Shown: positions 8,535 through 18,937, counted from the stretch's first letter. The stretch: 64,000 nt of DNA from an uncultured Lachnospiraceae bacterium (GCA_902794095.1 CADBFZ010000005.1:160819-224818); one strand, 5' to 3'. The notes: a model not told the origin generated them from the letters alone. A program made the numbers and translations.

Positions 8535-9512
8535 ATGTTTAGGACCAAAGCACTCAGATTATTGGGGATAATTATGTCTGTGCTTCTGTTCGCGGGATGT
8601 TCATCCGGCGCAGAAGACCCTGCAGAGCCTACCCTCCTACTCGGTTTCAGCCAGATCGGAACCGAAAGCGCATGGAGAATAGGTAACACCAGGGATATAC
8701 AGAATTCCGCGCAGAATTTTGGCGTAAGTCTCATGCTTGAAAATGCAAATCAAAGCCAGGAAAACCAGATTGCAGCCATCAGGCGTTTTATTGCCTATAA
8801 GGTGGATGTAATCGCCTTTTCGCCCATCGTGGAAGACGGCTGGGATAATGTTTTGATGGAAGCTAAGGAAGCGGGCATTCCCGTAATCCTCGTAGACAGA
8901 GATATCGAAACTACCAAAGAAGGCCTTACCACATGCCTTATCGGAGCTGACTTTTATAACGAGGGAGTCATGGCTGCGGAGTACCTGATCCGTAAGGCTG
9001 ACGATCTCGGACTTGATCATGTAAACATTGTTGAGATCACGGGTACGGAAAACTCAACTCCCATGAGGCAGCGTCAGGCAGGCTTTGCGGACACCATAGC
9101 AGGTGATGAACGCATGTGCATTCTTGAGAGCATCGACGGGGATTTCTTAAAGAGTCGCGGTGCGGAGTGCATGAGATATCTGCTTGAAACATACGGAGAT
9201 GACATAGATGTCGTTTTCAGCCACAACGATGAGATGACTCTGGGAGCACTCCCTGAGATTGAAAATGTGGGACTTAATCCCGGAAGCGACATTATCATAA
9301 TATCCATAGACGGCGGACAGGAAGCCATTGATGTACTTAAGGAAGGCAGGATCAACTGCGTGGTTGAGTGCACACCCAATCTGGGAAACGAACTTATGGA
9401 GACCGCACTCAGACTTAAAGCAGGTGAAACGGTGGAAGAAGTGATCCACCCTCAGGAGAGAATATTCAGCGACGAACAGGATCTGTCGAATCTTGAACCG
9501 AGGGGATATTAA
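8535..9512 (+). CDS. Substrate-binding lipoprotein (YtfQ-like), probable sensor partner
   Basis: 325 aa. Lipobox FAGC (Cys 22) after the signal peptide, then a periplasmic-binding-protein fold of the galactofuranose/ribose class: LGFSQIGTESAWRIGN near the N-terminus, AFSPIVEDGWDNVL and VILVDRD in the middle. It lies 9 bases before a histidine kinase gene, while a second binding protein (12373) sits directly before the transporter genes. That suggests this copy presents sugar to the kinase rather than to the transporter; this is inference. The ribosome site is weak (AAGGGG). It opens the locus after the terminator. Confidence 0.85.
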   Translation: MFRTKALRLLGIIMSVLLFAGCSSGAEDPAEPTLLLGFSQIGTESAWRIGNTRDIQNSAQNFGVSLMLENANQSQENQIAAIRRFIAYKVDVIAFSPIVEDGWDNVLMEAKEAGIPVILVDRDIETTKEGLTTCLIGADFYNEGVMAAEYLIRKADDLGLDHVNIVEITGTENSTPMRQRQAGFADTIAGDERMCILESIDGDFLKSRGAECMRYLLETYGDDIDVVFSHNDEMTLGALPEIENVGLNPGSDIIIISIDGGQEAIDVLKEGRINCVVECTPNLGNELMETALRLKAGETVEEVIHPQERIFSDEQDLSNLEPRGY

Positions 9513-9521
9513 AGGCGGTAA

Positions 9522-10991
9522 ATGGAGAGAATCAGGAAGGAAAAATCTATTCTCGGGCAGATCAGTGACCTGAGCCATAAGCTGGTTATCATGCTGGTGA
9601 TTCCCATCATTATCAGCCTGGTTTTGATGCTTGTTTATGCTTCCAAGTACCACAGCGCCATCGTCAGAATGGAGACCATTACAAGTCTTAAGACTGTTGT
9701 GACGGAGGACATTCCCGGCAGTGCATGGAACATAATAAGCGGCAGGGAGACATTCCCCGAGAGCAATATATATCTTAAGATCAAAGACGTTAACGAAACC
9801 ATCGAGACCATAACGGAGCGCACCGGTTCGGAGAACAGACTATCTCTCATAGTCGCAAGCCGTACCATGCAGACACTTCAAAACTATGTCGATATGATCC
9901 GCGAAAATATCGAAGCGGATGTTCCCGTTGTCGAGAATGAAGAAGTGTTAAACGAAGTAAGAGGCTGTGCGTCCCTTGTGGACAGTATGCTTAACGACTA
10001 CATCGCTCAGGAGATAACTTCCACGGCACACATGTCCGTAAGCCTTATGATCGGAGTTATCATAACCGCAGTCTGTGAAGTTCTTATAGTAGTCCTTGCA
10101 ATGCTTGTGAGAAACAGATCGGTTATGGCCACGGAGAAATCCATTAAAGAGCCCATCGAAAGACTTGAGGAAGCCACCGCCAGGTTTGCGGAAGGATCTC
10201 TTGATGAGAAGATAGTGGATACCGAAGTTACTGAGCTTAGGAACCTTACGGCTCAGGTTAATATCATGGCGGACAATCTGAAGACCATGATGAGAAAGAG
10301 TCATCAGGACGCAAAGAACCTTCGTAAAGCAGAACTAAGAACTCTTCAGGCCCAGATTAATCCCCACTTCCTGTATAACACTCTGGATGCGATCGTATGG
10401 AAGGCGGAAGCTGAAGATACGGATGAGGTCATCGGACTTACAAGTTCACTCAGCGACTTCTTCAGAATAAGTTTGTCATCCGGCGCAGACTGGATACCAA
10501 TCAGTCAGGAGAAGAAACATATCGAAGGATATCTGAAGATACAGCAGACCAGATACCGCGACATCCTTCGCTATGAGATCGACATTCCCGATGATATAGG
10601 ACAGTACTACATATTAAAGCTTCTTCTTCAGCCCCTTGTTGAAAATGCGATCTATCACGGAATCAAGATCAAAAGAGGCGGCGGTAAGATATTCGTATCC
10701 GGAAAGCTCGAGGACGGTTACCTGGTATTTAGCGTAAGGGATACGGGCCTTGGAATGACTCCGGAACAATTGAACGAATTAAACGAGAGAATGAAAAAAG
10801 AAATCCCCACCGTCAGCGAAGGCGGCAGCGGAGGTTTCGGCTTGGTTAACGTTAACTTAAGAATACGTTTGTACTATAACCAGGAAGCAGGACTTAAGAT
10901 AGAAAGCAGTGCCGAAGGAACGGAAGTATCATTCCGTGTTCCCTGTAAGGTACGAGAGGAGATATTCGAAGATGAAAGTATTTCTGGCTGA
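9522..10991 (+). CDS. Sensor histidine kinase, YesM/LytS type
   Basis: 489 aa. Two membrane segments (about residues 19-41 and 175-200) enclose an extracellular helical region. A HAMP-like linker follows, then a His_kinase domain whose phospho-acceptor is His 282 in NPHFLYNTLD. The ATPase part shows LLQPLVENAIYHGI (N box) and VRDTGLGM (G1). It autophosphorylates and passes phosphate to the regulator encoded next, with which it overlaps by 20 nt. Both neighbouring genes encode sugar-binding proteins, so it most likely senses a sugar through the lipoprotein at 8535. Confidence 0.92.
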   Translation: MERIRKEKSILGQISDLSHKLVIMLVIPIIISLVLMLVYASKYHSAIVRMETITSLKTVVTEDIPGSAWNIISGRETFPESNIYLKIKDVNETIETITERTGSENRLSLIVASRTMQTLQNYVDMIRENIEADVPVVENEEVLNEVRGCASLVDSMLNDYIAQEITSTAHMSVSLMIGVIITAVCEVLIVVLAMLVRNRSVMATEKSIKEPIERLEEATARFAEGSLDEKIVDTEVTELRNLTAQVNIMADNLKTMMRKSHQDAKNLRKAELRTLQAQINPHFLYNTLDAIVWKAEAEDTDEVIGLTSSLSDFFRISLSSGADWIPISQEKKHIEGYLKIQQTRYRDILRYEIDIPDDIGQYYILKLLLQPLVENAIYHGIKIKRGGGKIFVSGKLEDGYLVFSVRDTGLGMTPEQLNELNERMKKEIPTVSEGGSGGFGLVNVNLRIRLYYNQEAGLKIESSAEGTEVSFRVPCKVREEIFEDESISG

Positions 10992-12219
10992 TGATGAGGT
11001 CGTTGTCAGAGAGGGTATAAGAGAATCTTTTCCTTGGGATAAAACGGACTACACACTTGTAGGTGAAGCTCCCGACGGAGAGATGGCTCTTCCCATGATC
11101 CGTGACACAAACCCCGACATAGTCATAACGGATATAAGAATGCCCTTCATGGACGGAATAGAGCTGTGCAGAACTCTTCGCGCGCAGATGCCCTGGATCG
11201 GCATCATCGTTCTCAGCGGATATGATGAATTTGAATATGCACGTCAGTGCATTCAGCTGGGCGTTCGTGAGTATCTTGTAAAGCCCATAAATGCAGAGAA
11301 CCTTCGTGAAGCACTTGATAAAGTAAGTGCTCAGCTTCGTGATGAGAGAAAAGCAATCGATCATGCCGCAAGCTTAAGAGCACGTATCGCCAATGACGAA
11401 GGACTTGTCAGAGAGAAACTTATCGCATCTTTATATTCTGAGGAAGCTGCTGCGGACGATTCCCACAGCGTTTTAAATCATCTTCAGTCCATGGGATGCA
11501 ATATTATCGCGCCTTACTATGCGGTTGTAAACGCAGCCTTTAATCCCGTAAGCGATGGTCAGCAGATTGCCTATGCTTTGGCGGAAGGTAGCGGGGGTAT
11601 CATGCATGCTTCTTCTACAAGGACCGGATCCACTCTTCTTGTTCTTGGAGACAGCGCAGAGGATGCGGAGGAGCGCGCTTATGCTTTTGCGAACTCACTT
11701 GTAATGGAACTTGAGCGTGCAGGCGGTAAGGACATTTGTGTTGGTATCGGCGAGATCGTTGATGCTCCCGAAGAAATCTTAAACAGCTTTAAAACCGCAC
11801 GTCACATCAGACATATCCTTGTGGAGCGTGAATCGGATAAGTCCATGATACTCGGAACGAGAGAGATGGGCGAAGTTTCGGATGATGCAAATGCTCCCGG
11901 AGTTATCAGTGAAGCAAAGCTTTATATGTCCGAGCATTTCACCGATCCCAACCTTATGCTTCAGGATGTCGCAAAGGCGGTAAATATGAGTAACAGCAGA
12001 TTCTCCACAGTCTTTTCCCAGCAGAACGGACAGAGCTTCACGGAGTATCTTATTTTCCTCAGACTTAATAAGGCTAAGGAAATGCTTCGCACCACCAATA
12101 TCAAAAGTTCTCAGATAGCGAGGGAATCGGGATACAACGACTCTCACTATTTCAGTTATATTTTCAAAAAGAATACCGGAATGACACCTTCCGAGTATCG
12201 CACGCAGTATCAAAATTAA
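10972..12219 (+). CDS. Response regulator, YesN type (REC - AraC HTH)
   Basis: 415 aa from the ATG at 10972, which has GAGAGGAGA upstream inside the end of the kinase gene; the frame runs further up (ATG 10909) without a ribosome site. REC domain about 1-120 with acidic pocket Asp 7/Asp 8 and phospho-acceptor Asp 54 (IVITDIRMP). The middle is a regulatory region, and the C-terminal 100 residues form an AraC-type double helix-turn-helix (LQDVAKAVNMSNSRFSTVF, then IARESGYNDSHYFSYIFKK). It probably activates the transporter genes that start at 12373. Confidence 0.92.
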   Translation: MKVFLADDEVVVREGIRESFPWDKTDYTLVGEAPDGEMALPMIRDTNPDIVITDIRMPFMDGIELCRTLRAQMPWIGIIVLSGYDEFEYARQCIQLGVREYLVKPINAENLREALDKVSAQLRDERKAIDHAASLRARIANDEGLVREKLIASLYSEEAAADDSHSVLNHLQSMGCNIIAPYYAVVNAAFNPVSDGQQIAYALAEGSGGIMHASSTRTGSTLLVLGDSAEDAEERAYAFANSLVMELERAGGKDICVGIGEIVDAPEEILNSFKTARHIRHILVERESDKSMILGTREMGEVSDDANAPGVISEAKLYMSEHFTDPNLMLQDVAKAVNMSNSRFSTVFSQQNGQSFTEYLIFLRLNKAKEMLRTTNIKSSQIARESGYNDSHYFSYIFKKNTGMTPSEYRTQYQN

Positions 12220-12372
12220 CCTCTTTAAAATAAAAATCCACCGTTTTCTAAAAATCGGCCTTTTTTCAAAATAATTTTCAACCATGTCAAAATGAACCTC
12301 CATTTACTCTTCCCTTAGGGTGATTTATCGTTTAATTAACCGCATAGGGCGGAGAAATGGAGGAAATGCATT

Positions 12373-13356
12373 ATGAGAAAGTTTAAGGCATTGTTAATGT
12401 CGGGAGTACTTGCACTTTCGCTCGTACTTACCGCGTGTGGATCAGGCGGATCCGGAAATTCAGGAAATTCCGGCGGAGACGGACTTATCAAGGTTGGTGT
12501 TATCAATAACCCTCCTTCAGAGTCCGGATATCGTGAAGCTAACGTTAAGGATATGGAAGCTGTATTCTCAGAGGCTAACGGCTATGAGCTGAAGACCTTC
12601 TACAGCATCAAGAACGATGAGCAGCTCCAGGCAGCTCAGGGCTTCATCACCGAAGGCGTTGACTATCTCCTTATTTCCGCAGCTGAGACCACCGGCTGGG
12701 ACGAAGTTCTTAAGAAGGCTAAGGAAGCCGGAATCAAAGTTTTCCTTTTCGACCGTATGATCGATGTAGATGAGAGCCTCTATGAGGCAGCAGTTGTTTC
12801 TGACATGGCTAAGGAAGGCGAGACCGCAGTTCAGTGGCTCCTTTCACAGAACCTTTCCGAGTACAACGTAATCCACATCCAGGGTGCTATGGGTTCTGAC
12901 GCTCAGATCGGACGTACCGGTGCTCTTGACGCTCAGTTTAATTCAGGCGCTATGAACTGCGTAGTTCAGCAGACCGCTACTTGGGACGAGGCAGAAGCAA
13001 AGAAGATCGTTGAATCCGTTATCAACAGCGGCGCAGACTTCAACGTAATCTATGCAGAGAACGACGGAATGGCTAAGGGCGCAGTTGCAGCTCTTGACGA
13101 AGCAGGTATCACTCACGGTGTAAACGGCAAAGTTATCGTTATGGGATTTGACTGCAACCGTTGGGCACTCAGAGAGCTCCTTGCAGGTAACTGGAACTAT
13201 GACGGTCAGTGCTCACCTTTCCAGGCACAGATCATCAGCGACATCATCCAGGGCAAGACCACTGTAGACAGCAAGATTATCATCAACGAAGAGAAGGGAT
13301 TTGATGCAGCAACCCTTACTCAGGCTGATATCGACACCTACGGACTTGGCGAATAA
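12373..13356 (+). CDS. Sugar ABC transporter substrate-binding lipoprotein (YtfQ-like)
   Basis: 327 aa. Lipobox LTAC (Cys 22), a Gly/Ser/Asn-rich spacer, then a type I binding-protein fold: VGVINNPPSESGYREAN, YLLISAAETTGWDEVL, VFLFDRMI, IYAENDGMAKGAV. This is the galactofuranose/ribose family. It should deliver sugar to the permeases encoded at 14934 and 16016. Ribosome site GGAGGAAA. Codon use is more biased (highly expressed style) than in the regulator before it. A terminator-like hairpin directly after the gene probably gives it excess expression over the membrane parts, as is usual for binding proteins. Confidence 0.92.
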   Translation: MRKFKALLMSGVLALSLVLTACGSGGSGNSGNSGGDGLIKVGVINNPPSESGYREANVKDMEAVFSEANGYELKTFYSIKNDEQLQAAQGFITEGVDYLLISAAETTGWDEVLKKAKEAGIKVFLFDRMIDVDESLYEAAVVSDMAKEGETAVQWLLSQNLSEYNVIHIQGAMGSDAQIGRTGALDAQFNSGAMNCVVQQTATWDEAEAKKIVESVINSGADFNVIYAENDGMAKGAVAALDEAGITHGVNGKVIVMGFDCNRWALRELLAGNWNYDGQCSPFQAQIISDIIQGKTTVDSKIIINEEKGFDAATLTQADIDTYGLGE

Positions 13357-13374
13357 TTACATGATCTGACAAAT

Positions 13375-13419
13375 GGCGCAGCTGTGCTGTACAAAACAGT
13401 AATGGCTGCGCCGTTTTTT
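13375..13419 (+). terminator. Intra-operon terminator/attenuator hairpin
   Basis: An 8-bp perfect GC-rich stem (GGCGCAGC / GCTGCGCC) with an inner CTGT/ACAG helix, followed by G and six T. The AGGAGG ribosome site of the ATPase gene begins at the next base. Partial termination or 3'-end protection here would lower transporter mRNA relative to binding-protein mRNA. Confidence 0.8.
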
Positions 13420-13432
13420 AGGAGGAATAACC

Positions 13433-14932
13433 ATGCAGGACGAAGTTTTGCTGCAAATGAGTCATATAGATAAAAGATTCCCCGGAGTACTTGCACTTAA
13501 CGGGGTGGATTTCACTTTGAGAAGAGGCGAGATCCATGCACTTATGGGAGAGAACGGAGCAGGTAAATCTACTCTTATTAAGGTTCTTACGGGCGTATAC
13601 AGAATGGATGGCGGAACTATAACTGTTGAGGGTAACAGTATATCCATTCATTCACCTCAGGATGCACAGAATAACGGAATCAGCACAGTTTATCAGGAAA
13701 TCACTCTGTGCCCGAATCTTACCGTTGCCGAGAACATGTACATCGGAAGAGAAGACGGGGCATGGATTAATCATAAAGACTACGAAAAGAAAGCAGGCGA
13801 GATACTAGAGAGATTAAGTATTCCCGCAAGAGCAACCCAGCAGTTGGGCGATTGTTCCCTGGCTGTTCAGCAGATGGTTGCCATTGCACGTGCGGTTGAT
13901 ATGAAGTGTAAGGTTCTTATTCTCGATGAGCCCACTTCATCCCTTGATGACAAAGAAGTAAACATGCTCTTTAAGCTGATGAGAGATCTCAAGGCTCAGG
14001 GCGTAGGAATCATATTCGTAACTCACTTCCTTGAACAGGTTTACGAAGTAAGCGATCGTATCACCGTTCTCAGAAACGGCGAGCTTGTTGGCGAATATCT
14101 TACCGAAGAACTTCCTCAGGTTGAGCTTGTTGCGAAGATGATCGGTAAGGACCTTGATGAACTTAATGACCTCGGCAGCGCCGAGGAAAAGAAAACATCC
14201 GACAAGGAAGTCTTCTACGAAGCAACCGGACTTTCAAGCAGCGATGCACTTCCATTTGATTTCCAGATCAGGAAGGGTGAAGTTAACGGATTTACCGGAC
14301 TTCTGGGATCCGGACGAAGCGAGAGCGTAAGAGCAATCTTTGGTGCGGATAAGGTAACCGGCGGCGCAGTTAAGATTAACGGAAAGTCCGTCAAGATCAC
14401 ACGTCCCATCGATGCAATGAAGAACGGTATCGGATATCTTGCTGAAGACAGAAAGCGCGACGGTATCATCGCAGAACTTAGCGTAAGAGAAAATATAATC
14501 CTTGCTCTTCAGGTTATGAAGGGATTGTTTAAACCCATCAGCAGAAGTGAAGCGGAAGCATTTGCGGATGAATATATCAAGGCTCTTAACATTAAGACCG
14601 CAAGCCGCGAAACTCCCGTAGGTTCACTCAGCGGAGGTAACCAGCAGAAGGTTATACTTGCAAGATGGCTTCTTACTCATCCCGATTACCTGATCCTTGA
14701 TGAGCCTACAAGAGGAATCGATGTAGGTACCAAACTTGAGATTCAGAAACTTGTTTTAAAACTTGCGGAAGACGGAGTGAGCGTAACATTCATTTCATCG
14801 GAAGTAGAAGAGATGCTCAGAACATGCAGCAGACTTATCGTAATGCGTGACAGACATATCGTGGGCGAACTCAAAGGCGCTGACCTTAACCAGACTCAGG
14901 TAATGAAGACCATTGCGGGAGGTGAAGCTTAA
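13433..14932 (+). CDS. Sugar ABC transporter ATPase (RbsA/MglA/YtfR type)
   Basis: 499 aa, two nucleotide-binding domains in one chain. Domain 1 has Walker A GENGAGKST (about residues 41-49) and Walker B ILDEPTSSL. Domain 2 keeps the signature SGGNQQK and Walker B ILDEPTRGID, but its Walker A is degenerate (TGLLGSGRSE), as usual in this family. It powers import through the two permeases encoded next. Ribosome site AGGAGG, 7 bases before the ATG. One base separates its stop from the next start. Confidence 0.95.
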   Translation: MQDEVLLQMSHIDKRFPGVLALNGVDFTLRRGEIHALMGENGAGKSTLIKVLTGVYRMDGGTITVEGNSISIHSPQDAQNNGISTVYQEITLCPNLTVAENMYIGREDGAWINHKDYEKKAGEILERLSIPARATQQLGDCSLAVQQMVAIARAVDMKCKVLILDEPTSSLDDKEVNMLFKLMRDLKAQGVGIIFVTHFLEQVYEVSDRITVLRNGELVGEYLTEELPQVELVAKMIGKDLDELNDLGSAEEKKTSDKEVFYEATGLSSSDALPFDFQIRKGEVNGFTGLLGSGRSESVRAIFGADKVTGGAVKINGKSVKITRPIDAMKNGIGYLAEDRKRDGIIAELSVRENIILALQVMKGLFKPISRSEAEAFADEYIKALNIKTASRETPVGSLSGGNQQKVILARWLLTHPDYLILDEPTRGIDVGTKLEIQKLVLKLAEDGVSVTFISSEVEEMLRTCSRLIVMRDRHIVGELKGADLNQTQVMKTIAGGEA

Positions 14933-14933
14933 A

Positions 14934-16013
14934 ATGGCTGGAAACATAAAGAAAAAATTTAGCGGCGGCCTCGGTCAGCTCACCATACCGGTTATCGCAA
15001 TCGCTCTTCTGGTAATCTTCAATCTTATAAGAGATCCTTCTTTCTTCAGCGTAGGACTCTCTCATAACAATGACGGAAACATAGTTCTTGCAGGTAACCT
15101 TATCAGTATCATTAACGGTGCCAGCGAACTCGCAGTACTTGCCATGGGTATGACACTTGTTACCGCAGCCTGCGGCGGACAGGACATAAGCGTTGGTGCT
15201 GCTGCAGCGATCGCAGGAAGCGTATTCGTAAAGGTACTTAAAACATCTCCCGATATCAGCGGAGGAAAAGTACTTCTTGCATTTATCTGTGCCTGCATTG
15301 TAGCAATGCTTTTCGGAACATTTAACGGAACGCTGGTAGCGGTATTTAAGATACAGCCCATGATCGCCACGCTGATCCTATACACCTGCGGAAGATCCAT
15401 AGCTTACTGGATCAACGGCGGTGCAACCCCTACCATCTCAAGCCCCATCATCTCCGCAATCGGAAGTTTCATTCCGGGCATTCCCATTCCTACACCGGTT
15501 CTTATCGTTGTAGCCATGGCCATAGTATTTAAACTTGTTTTCAAGTTTACATCACTTGAACTTCTTACCCAGTCTGTAGGTATCAACGGAAGTGCGGCAA
15601 GATTAAACGGAATCAACTCCACATTCATCAAGCTTTTATCATTCATTATTCTCGGTGTTTGCGTAGCAGTTTCAGGAAGCATCGGAGTAAGCCGTCTGGG
15701 ACTTATCAACCATGAGACACTCCTTCTTGATATAGAGATGGATACGATCCTTGCGGTTGCAATCGGAGGTAATAACCTCGGAGGCGGTAAGTTTAAAATA
15801 AGCGGAAGTATCATCGGTGCTTACGTAATACAGATGCTCACGATCACGCTCTATGCCATGAAGGTTTCATCAACAGACGTTAAAGCTTATAAGGCGATAG
15901 TCATCATCCTTCTGGTTGTTATCGGATCGCCGGTTGTTAAAGAGAAGTTCGGAAAATTCGTATCGAAACTTCTGGATAACAGATCCAAAGCGTCTTTGAA
16001 AGGAGCTCAGTGA
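14934..16013 (+). CDS. Sugar ABC transporter permease (YtfT/RbsC type)
   Basis: 359 aa from the ATG at 14934, preceded by GGGAGGTG; the in-frame TTG at 14913 has no ribosome site and is inside the ATPase gene. A polytopic membrane protein with the BPD_transp_2 pattern, including MGMTLVTAACGGQDISVGAAAAIAG and the VAIGGNNLGGGKFKISGSI loop that contacts the ATPase. It pairs with the next permease to form a heterodimeric channel, as in the YtfT/YjfF galactofuranose system. Confidence 0.93.
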   Translation: MAGNIKKKFSGGLGQLTIPVIAIALLVIFNLIRDPSFFSVGLSHNNDGNIVLAGNLISIINGASELAVLAMGMTLVTAACGGQDISVGAAAAIAGSVFVKVLKTSPDISGGKVLLAFICACIVAMLFGTFNGTLVAVFKIQPMIATLILYTCGRSIAYWINGGATPTISSPIISAIGSFIPGIPIPTPVLIVVAMAIVFKLVFKFTSLELLTQSVGINGSAARLNGINSTFIKLLSFIILGVCVAVSGSIGVSRLGLINHETLLLDIEMDTILAVAIGGNNLGGGKFKISGSIIGAYVIQMLTITLYAMKVSSTDVKAYKAIVIILLVVIGSPVVKEKFGKFVSKLLDNRSKASLKGAQ

Positions 16014-16015
16014 CC

Positions 16016-17044
16016 ATGAATAAGAAAACAGGTTTAAAACGTGAGCCGCTTACCGATGCTCAGCTTTTGATGAGCATTACGATCGTGATCTTCATACTGA
16101 TGTATCTTGCTGCGATGGCATTTTTACAGGGTGGTTTCTTACATCCCCAGCAGATATTCGACATGCTCAATGATAATGCATCACTTATCATAGTATCCTG
16201 CGGACTTACGATCGTAATGATCGGTGCAGGAATTGACATTAGTGTCGGTGCTGTAACATCCCTCGTAGTAATGAGCTGTGTACTGTATTTAAACGGCGGA
16301 GGAAATATCTTCGGTTCCATTCTCCTCGCACTTGGAATCGGACTTGCCTTCGGAGTTGTACACGGATTCCTCATCAGCTATCTGGAGATTCAGCCCTTCA
16401 TCGTAACCCTTGCCGGAATGTTCTTTGCAAGAGGTATGACGACCATTCTTTCCGTTAATCCTCAGAAGGTTGAACATGAAGGATTCGCAGCACTCCGTGA
16501 TGTTAAGATAGAGATCAACGCACTGGGATATACGGCTAAGAACGGAAATTTCGTCCCCGCAAGAATGGAACTTGGAGTTGTTGTTGCACTCCTTTGCGTA
16601 GTAGTTATCTTCATCCTTCTTAAGTACGTTCGTCTCGGCCGTAACATATATGCGATCGGCGGAAACCAGCAGAGCGCGCTTATGCTCGGAATAAACGTTA
16701 AGAGAACCCGCTTTATCAGCTACGTTATCAGCGGACTTTTAAGCGGAATCTCAGGCTATGTATTCATGATGCATACCGGTGCGGGAAATGCTACGAATGC
16801 AGCCGGAATGGAAATGAATGCAATTGCATCATCCATCATCGGCGGAACGCTTCTTACAGGCGGTGTCGGAAACGTGCTCGGAACATTCTTCGGTACCATG
16901 ACTCTTACCACTATTAAGAAGATCGTTGTATCCAGCGGACTTAACGATCCCTGGTGGCAGAGCATCACAACGGGCGGAATGCTTTGCTTCTTTATCCTCC
17001 TTCAGAGCGTAGTTCTGAATAAGAGAAGCAAGAGCAAGAAATAA
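16016..17044 (+). CDS. Sugar ABC transporter permease (YjfF type)
   Basis: 342 aa from the ATG at 16016, 10 bases after AGGAG; a GTG at 16010 overlaps the previous stop but is only 4 bases from that site. A polytopic membrane protein of the same family as its neighbour (CGLTIVMIGAGIDISVGAVTSL, NIYAIGGNQQSALMLGINV, SSIIGGTLLTGGVGN). Together with 12373, 13433 and 14934 it makes a complete importer, most like the galactofuranose YtfQRT-YjfF system; ribose, galactose or arabinose cannot be excluded. Confidence 0.92.
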   Translation: MNKKTGLKREPLTDAQLLMSITIVIFILMYLAAMAFLQGGFLHPQQIFDMLNDNASLIIVSCGLTIVMIGAGIDISVGAVTSLVVMSCVLYLNGGGNIFGSILLALGIGLAFGVVHGFLISYLEIQPFIVTLAGMFFARGMTTILSVNPQKVEHEGFAALRDVKIEINALGYTAKNGNFVPARMELGVVVALLCVVVIFILLKYVRLGRNIYAIGGNQQSALMLGINVKRTRFISYVISGLLSGISGYVFMMHTGAGNATNAAGMEMNAIASSIIGGTLLTGGVGNVLGTFFGTMTLTTIKKIVVSSGLNDPWWQSITTGGMLCFFILLQSVVLNKRSKSKK

Positions 17045-17075
17045 ACCAAGTGACAACAGTTCATTTAGTGCAAAA

Positions 17076-17117
17076 GAAAACACGGGGTCATGTGATATGA
17101 CTCCGTGTTTTCTATTA
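17076..17117. terminator. Bidirectional terminator between sugar ABC operon and chemoreceptor
   Basis: A 15-bp stem (GAAAACACGGGGTCA / TGACTCCGTGTTTTC, one G-T pair) with a 6-base loop. The A-rich/T-rich edges make it usable from both sides; it lies between two convergent genes ending at 17044 and 17133. Confidence 0.85.
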
Positions 17118-17132
17118 TGATCATCTGACAGC

Positions 17133-18878
17133 TTAGTCGTTGAAGAAGCTGATGTTTTCTTTAAGCTCTTCTGAAAGCTGCTGGAGCTGTTCTGCGGATT
17201 CACTTATAAGGCTGAATGTTGCATTGAGTTCCTGCATAGCCGCATTGGTCTCTTCGGTTGATGCTGCGTTTTCTTCCGATACGGCTGAGAGTTCGTTGAT
17301 GATTCCGACAAGTGATTCCTTGGAATCAAGGAGATTCTGGATCTGCGAAGTGATCTCCTGAGTCTGGCCTGCAATTTCGGTAACTTCATCGACCATTGAC
17401 TGAACGTCCTTGCCGGTGTCGTTTATCTTCGCATTTTGCTTCTCAAATCCTACGCCCATCTCTTCGATGGTTGCAACCGACTTGGCTGATTCGTCAACGA
17501 GCTCTTTAACGATCTTGGAGATCTCAACTGCGGCATTTCCGGACTGGTCTGCGAGATTACCGATTTCTTCTGCAACGACTGCAAATCCTCTTCCTGCTTC
17601 ACCCGCTCTTGCGGCTTCGATTGAAGCGTTGAGTGAGAGAAGATTGGTCTGTGATGAAATGTCGGTAATGATCTTTGATGCGCTTGCGATGTTCTTGACC
17701 GCATCGTTTGTAGCTGAGATCTGTGAGTGGATTGCCTGCATGTTGCCTACGACTTCCTGGTTCTGAACAAGAAGCTCGCGCATGGTATCCATTGTCTCAT
17801 TACATCTGTCCTTCATGGTCTCTGTCTTTTCTGCAAGAGCGGAGATTATGGAAGTGATATGTGAGATGTTACTTTCGATCTCTTTGGTATTATTGGATGC
17901 TGTCTCAACGCTTTCAGCCTGACCTATGGCACCCTGTGATACTTCATCGACTGCCTGAAGAACCTGTTCGGAAGCCTGAGTTGCCTGGGTTGCGGATTCT
18001 GCAAGATCTGTTCCGGATTCATTGATGTGATCGGACATTTCCTTAGTGCGCTTGATGATCACATCGAGCTTCTCTGAAAGATTCTTTGCGGCTTTATGAA
18101 TCTGCCCGATCTCGTCCTTACCCATATCCTTCTCATCGGGGAACTCGTATCTGAGATTTCCGTTTGAGAGTTCATCGAGCGACTTGGTAACTTCTTTGAT
18201 ACTTGAAGTGGTCTGTCTTAAGATTAAGAATACAAACAGTATGAGGATTACGATAACGATCGCATAAAATACCGAATATGACATGATGGCAGCCGCATTT
18301 CTTGCGGTAAGAGCCTCGCGCTCCTGCTGTGCCCATATCTCTGTGATCTCCATCATGTTGGCCATATGTCTTCTAGCGGTGATGAAGGTTGTTTGATAGT
18401 GGAACCATGATCCGGTATCCGCTTCGATATCGTATTGTCCGTCCCATCTTTCGAAAGACTCAAGGAATGCCTGATAAGCTTCTTCAAAGGTCTCGCCCTC
18501 TTCGCAGGTGATTCCTCTGTAGAGAGTTTCGCTTGTAGCTGCAAGCTCAGCGGCGGCATCAACCTTCTCTACCAGGCCTTCCTTACCGTCGTGGTATTCT
18601 TCGAGATTGGTGGATACCATGCTTTCGAACATTCCGGCGGTATTATGGTAATTGTAGTAATAGGTTGCTCCGTTGAGAGCCCTGTACAGGTCTCTGTCCG
18701 CACTGACCAGATTATTGTTTACCTGATAGAGCATATCGTAATAAACGGAAGAAACTTCTGCTTCCGTATCTTTGATCTTGTAACCGGTTAATACAACCGA
18801 CACAACAATCGCAATGACAAGAGGGAGTGCAAGTGCAAAAAGCTTCCATCCCATCTTTACATTTTTGAGTACCTTCAT
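17133..18878 (-). CDS. Methyl-accepting chemotaxis protein
   Basis: 581 aa. Membrane segments near residues 12-30 and 202-224 flank an extracellular helical ligand-binding region of about 170 residues. A HAMP domain (ITKPxxx-like [17 protein letters not shown]) follows, then the long coiled-coil signalling domain with the highly conserved hairpin tip [25 protein letters not shown]-type sequence and [14 protein letters not shown]. It senses a chemical outside the cell and controls CheA at the flagellar motor pathway. It is a close paralogue of the gene at 19063; the signalling halves are nearly the same while the sensor parts differ. Its own promoter is at 18938-18966. Confidence 0.95.
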   Translation of the reverse strand: MKVLKNVKMGWKLFALALPLVIAIVVSVVLTGYKIKDTEAEVSSVYYDMLYQVNNNLVSADRDLYRALNGATYYYNYHNTAGMFESMVSTNLEEYHDGKEGLVEKVDAAAELAATSETLYRGITCEEGETFEEAYQAFLESFERWDGQYDIEADTGSWFHYQTTFITARRHMANMMEITEIWAQQEREALTARNAAAIMSYSVFYAIVIVILILFVFLILRQTTSSIKEVTKSLDELSNGNLRYEFPDEKDMGKDEIGQIHKAAKNLSEKLDVIIKRTKEMSDHINESGTDLAESATQATQASEQVLQAVDEVSQGAIGQAESVETASNNTKEIESNISHITSIISALAEKTETMKDRCNETMDTMRELLVQNQEVVGNMQAIHSQISATNDAVKNIASASKIITDISSQTNLLSLNASIEAARAGEAGRGFAVVAEEIGNLADQSGNAAVEISKIVKELVDESAKSVATIEEMGVGFEKQNAKINDTGKDVQSMVDEVTEIAGQTQEITSQIQNLLDSKESLVGIINELSAVSEENAASTEETNAAMQELNATFSLISESAEQLQQLSEELKENISFFND

Positions 18879-18937
18879 AATCTTTCCCTTTCCTAAATAA
18901 ACGTGTACCGTTTTCCTACGCGTAAATCCTTGATTTC

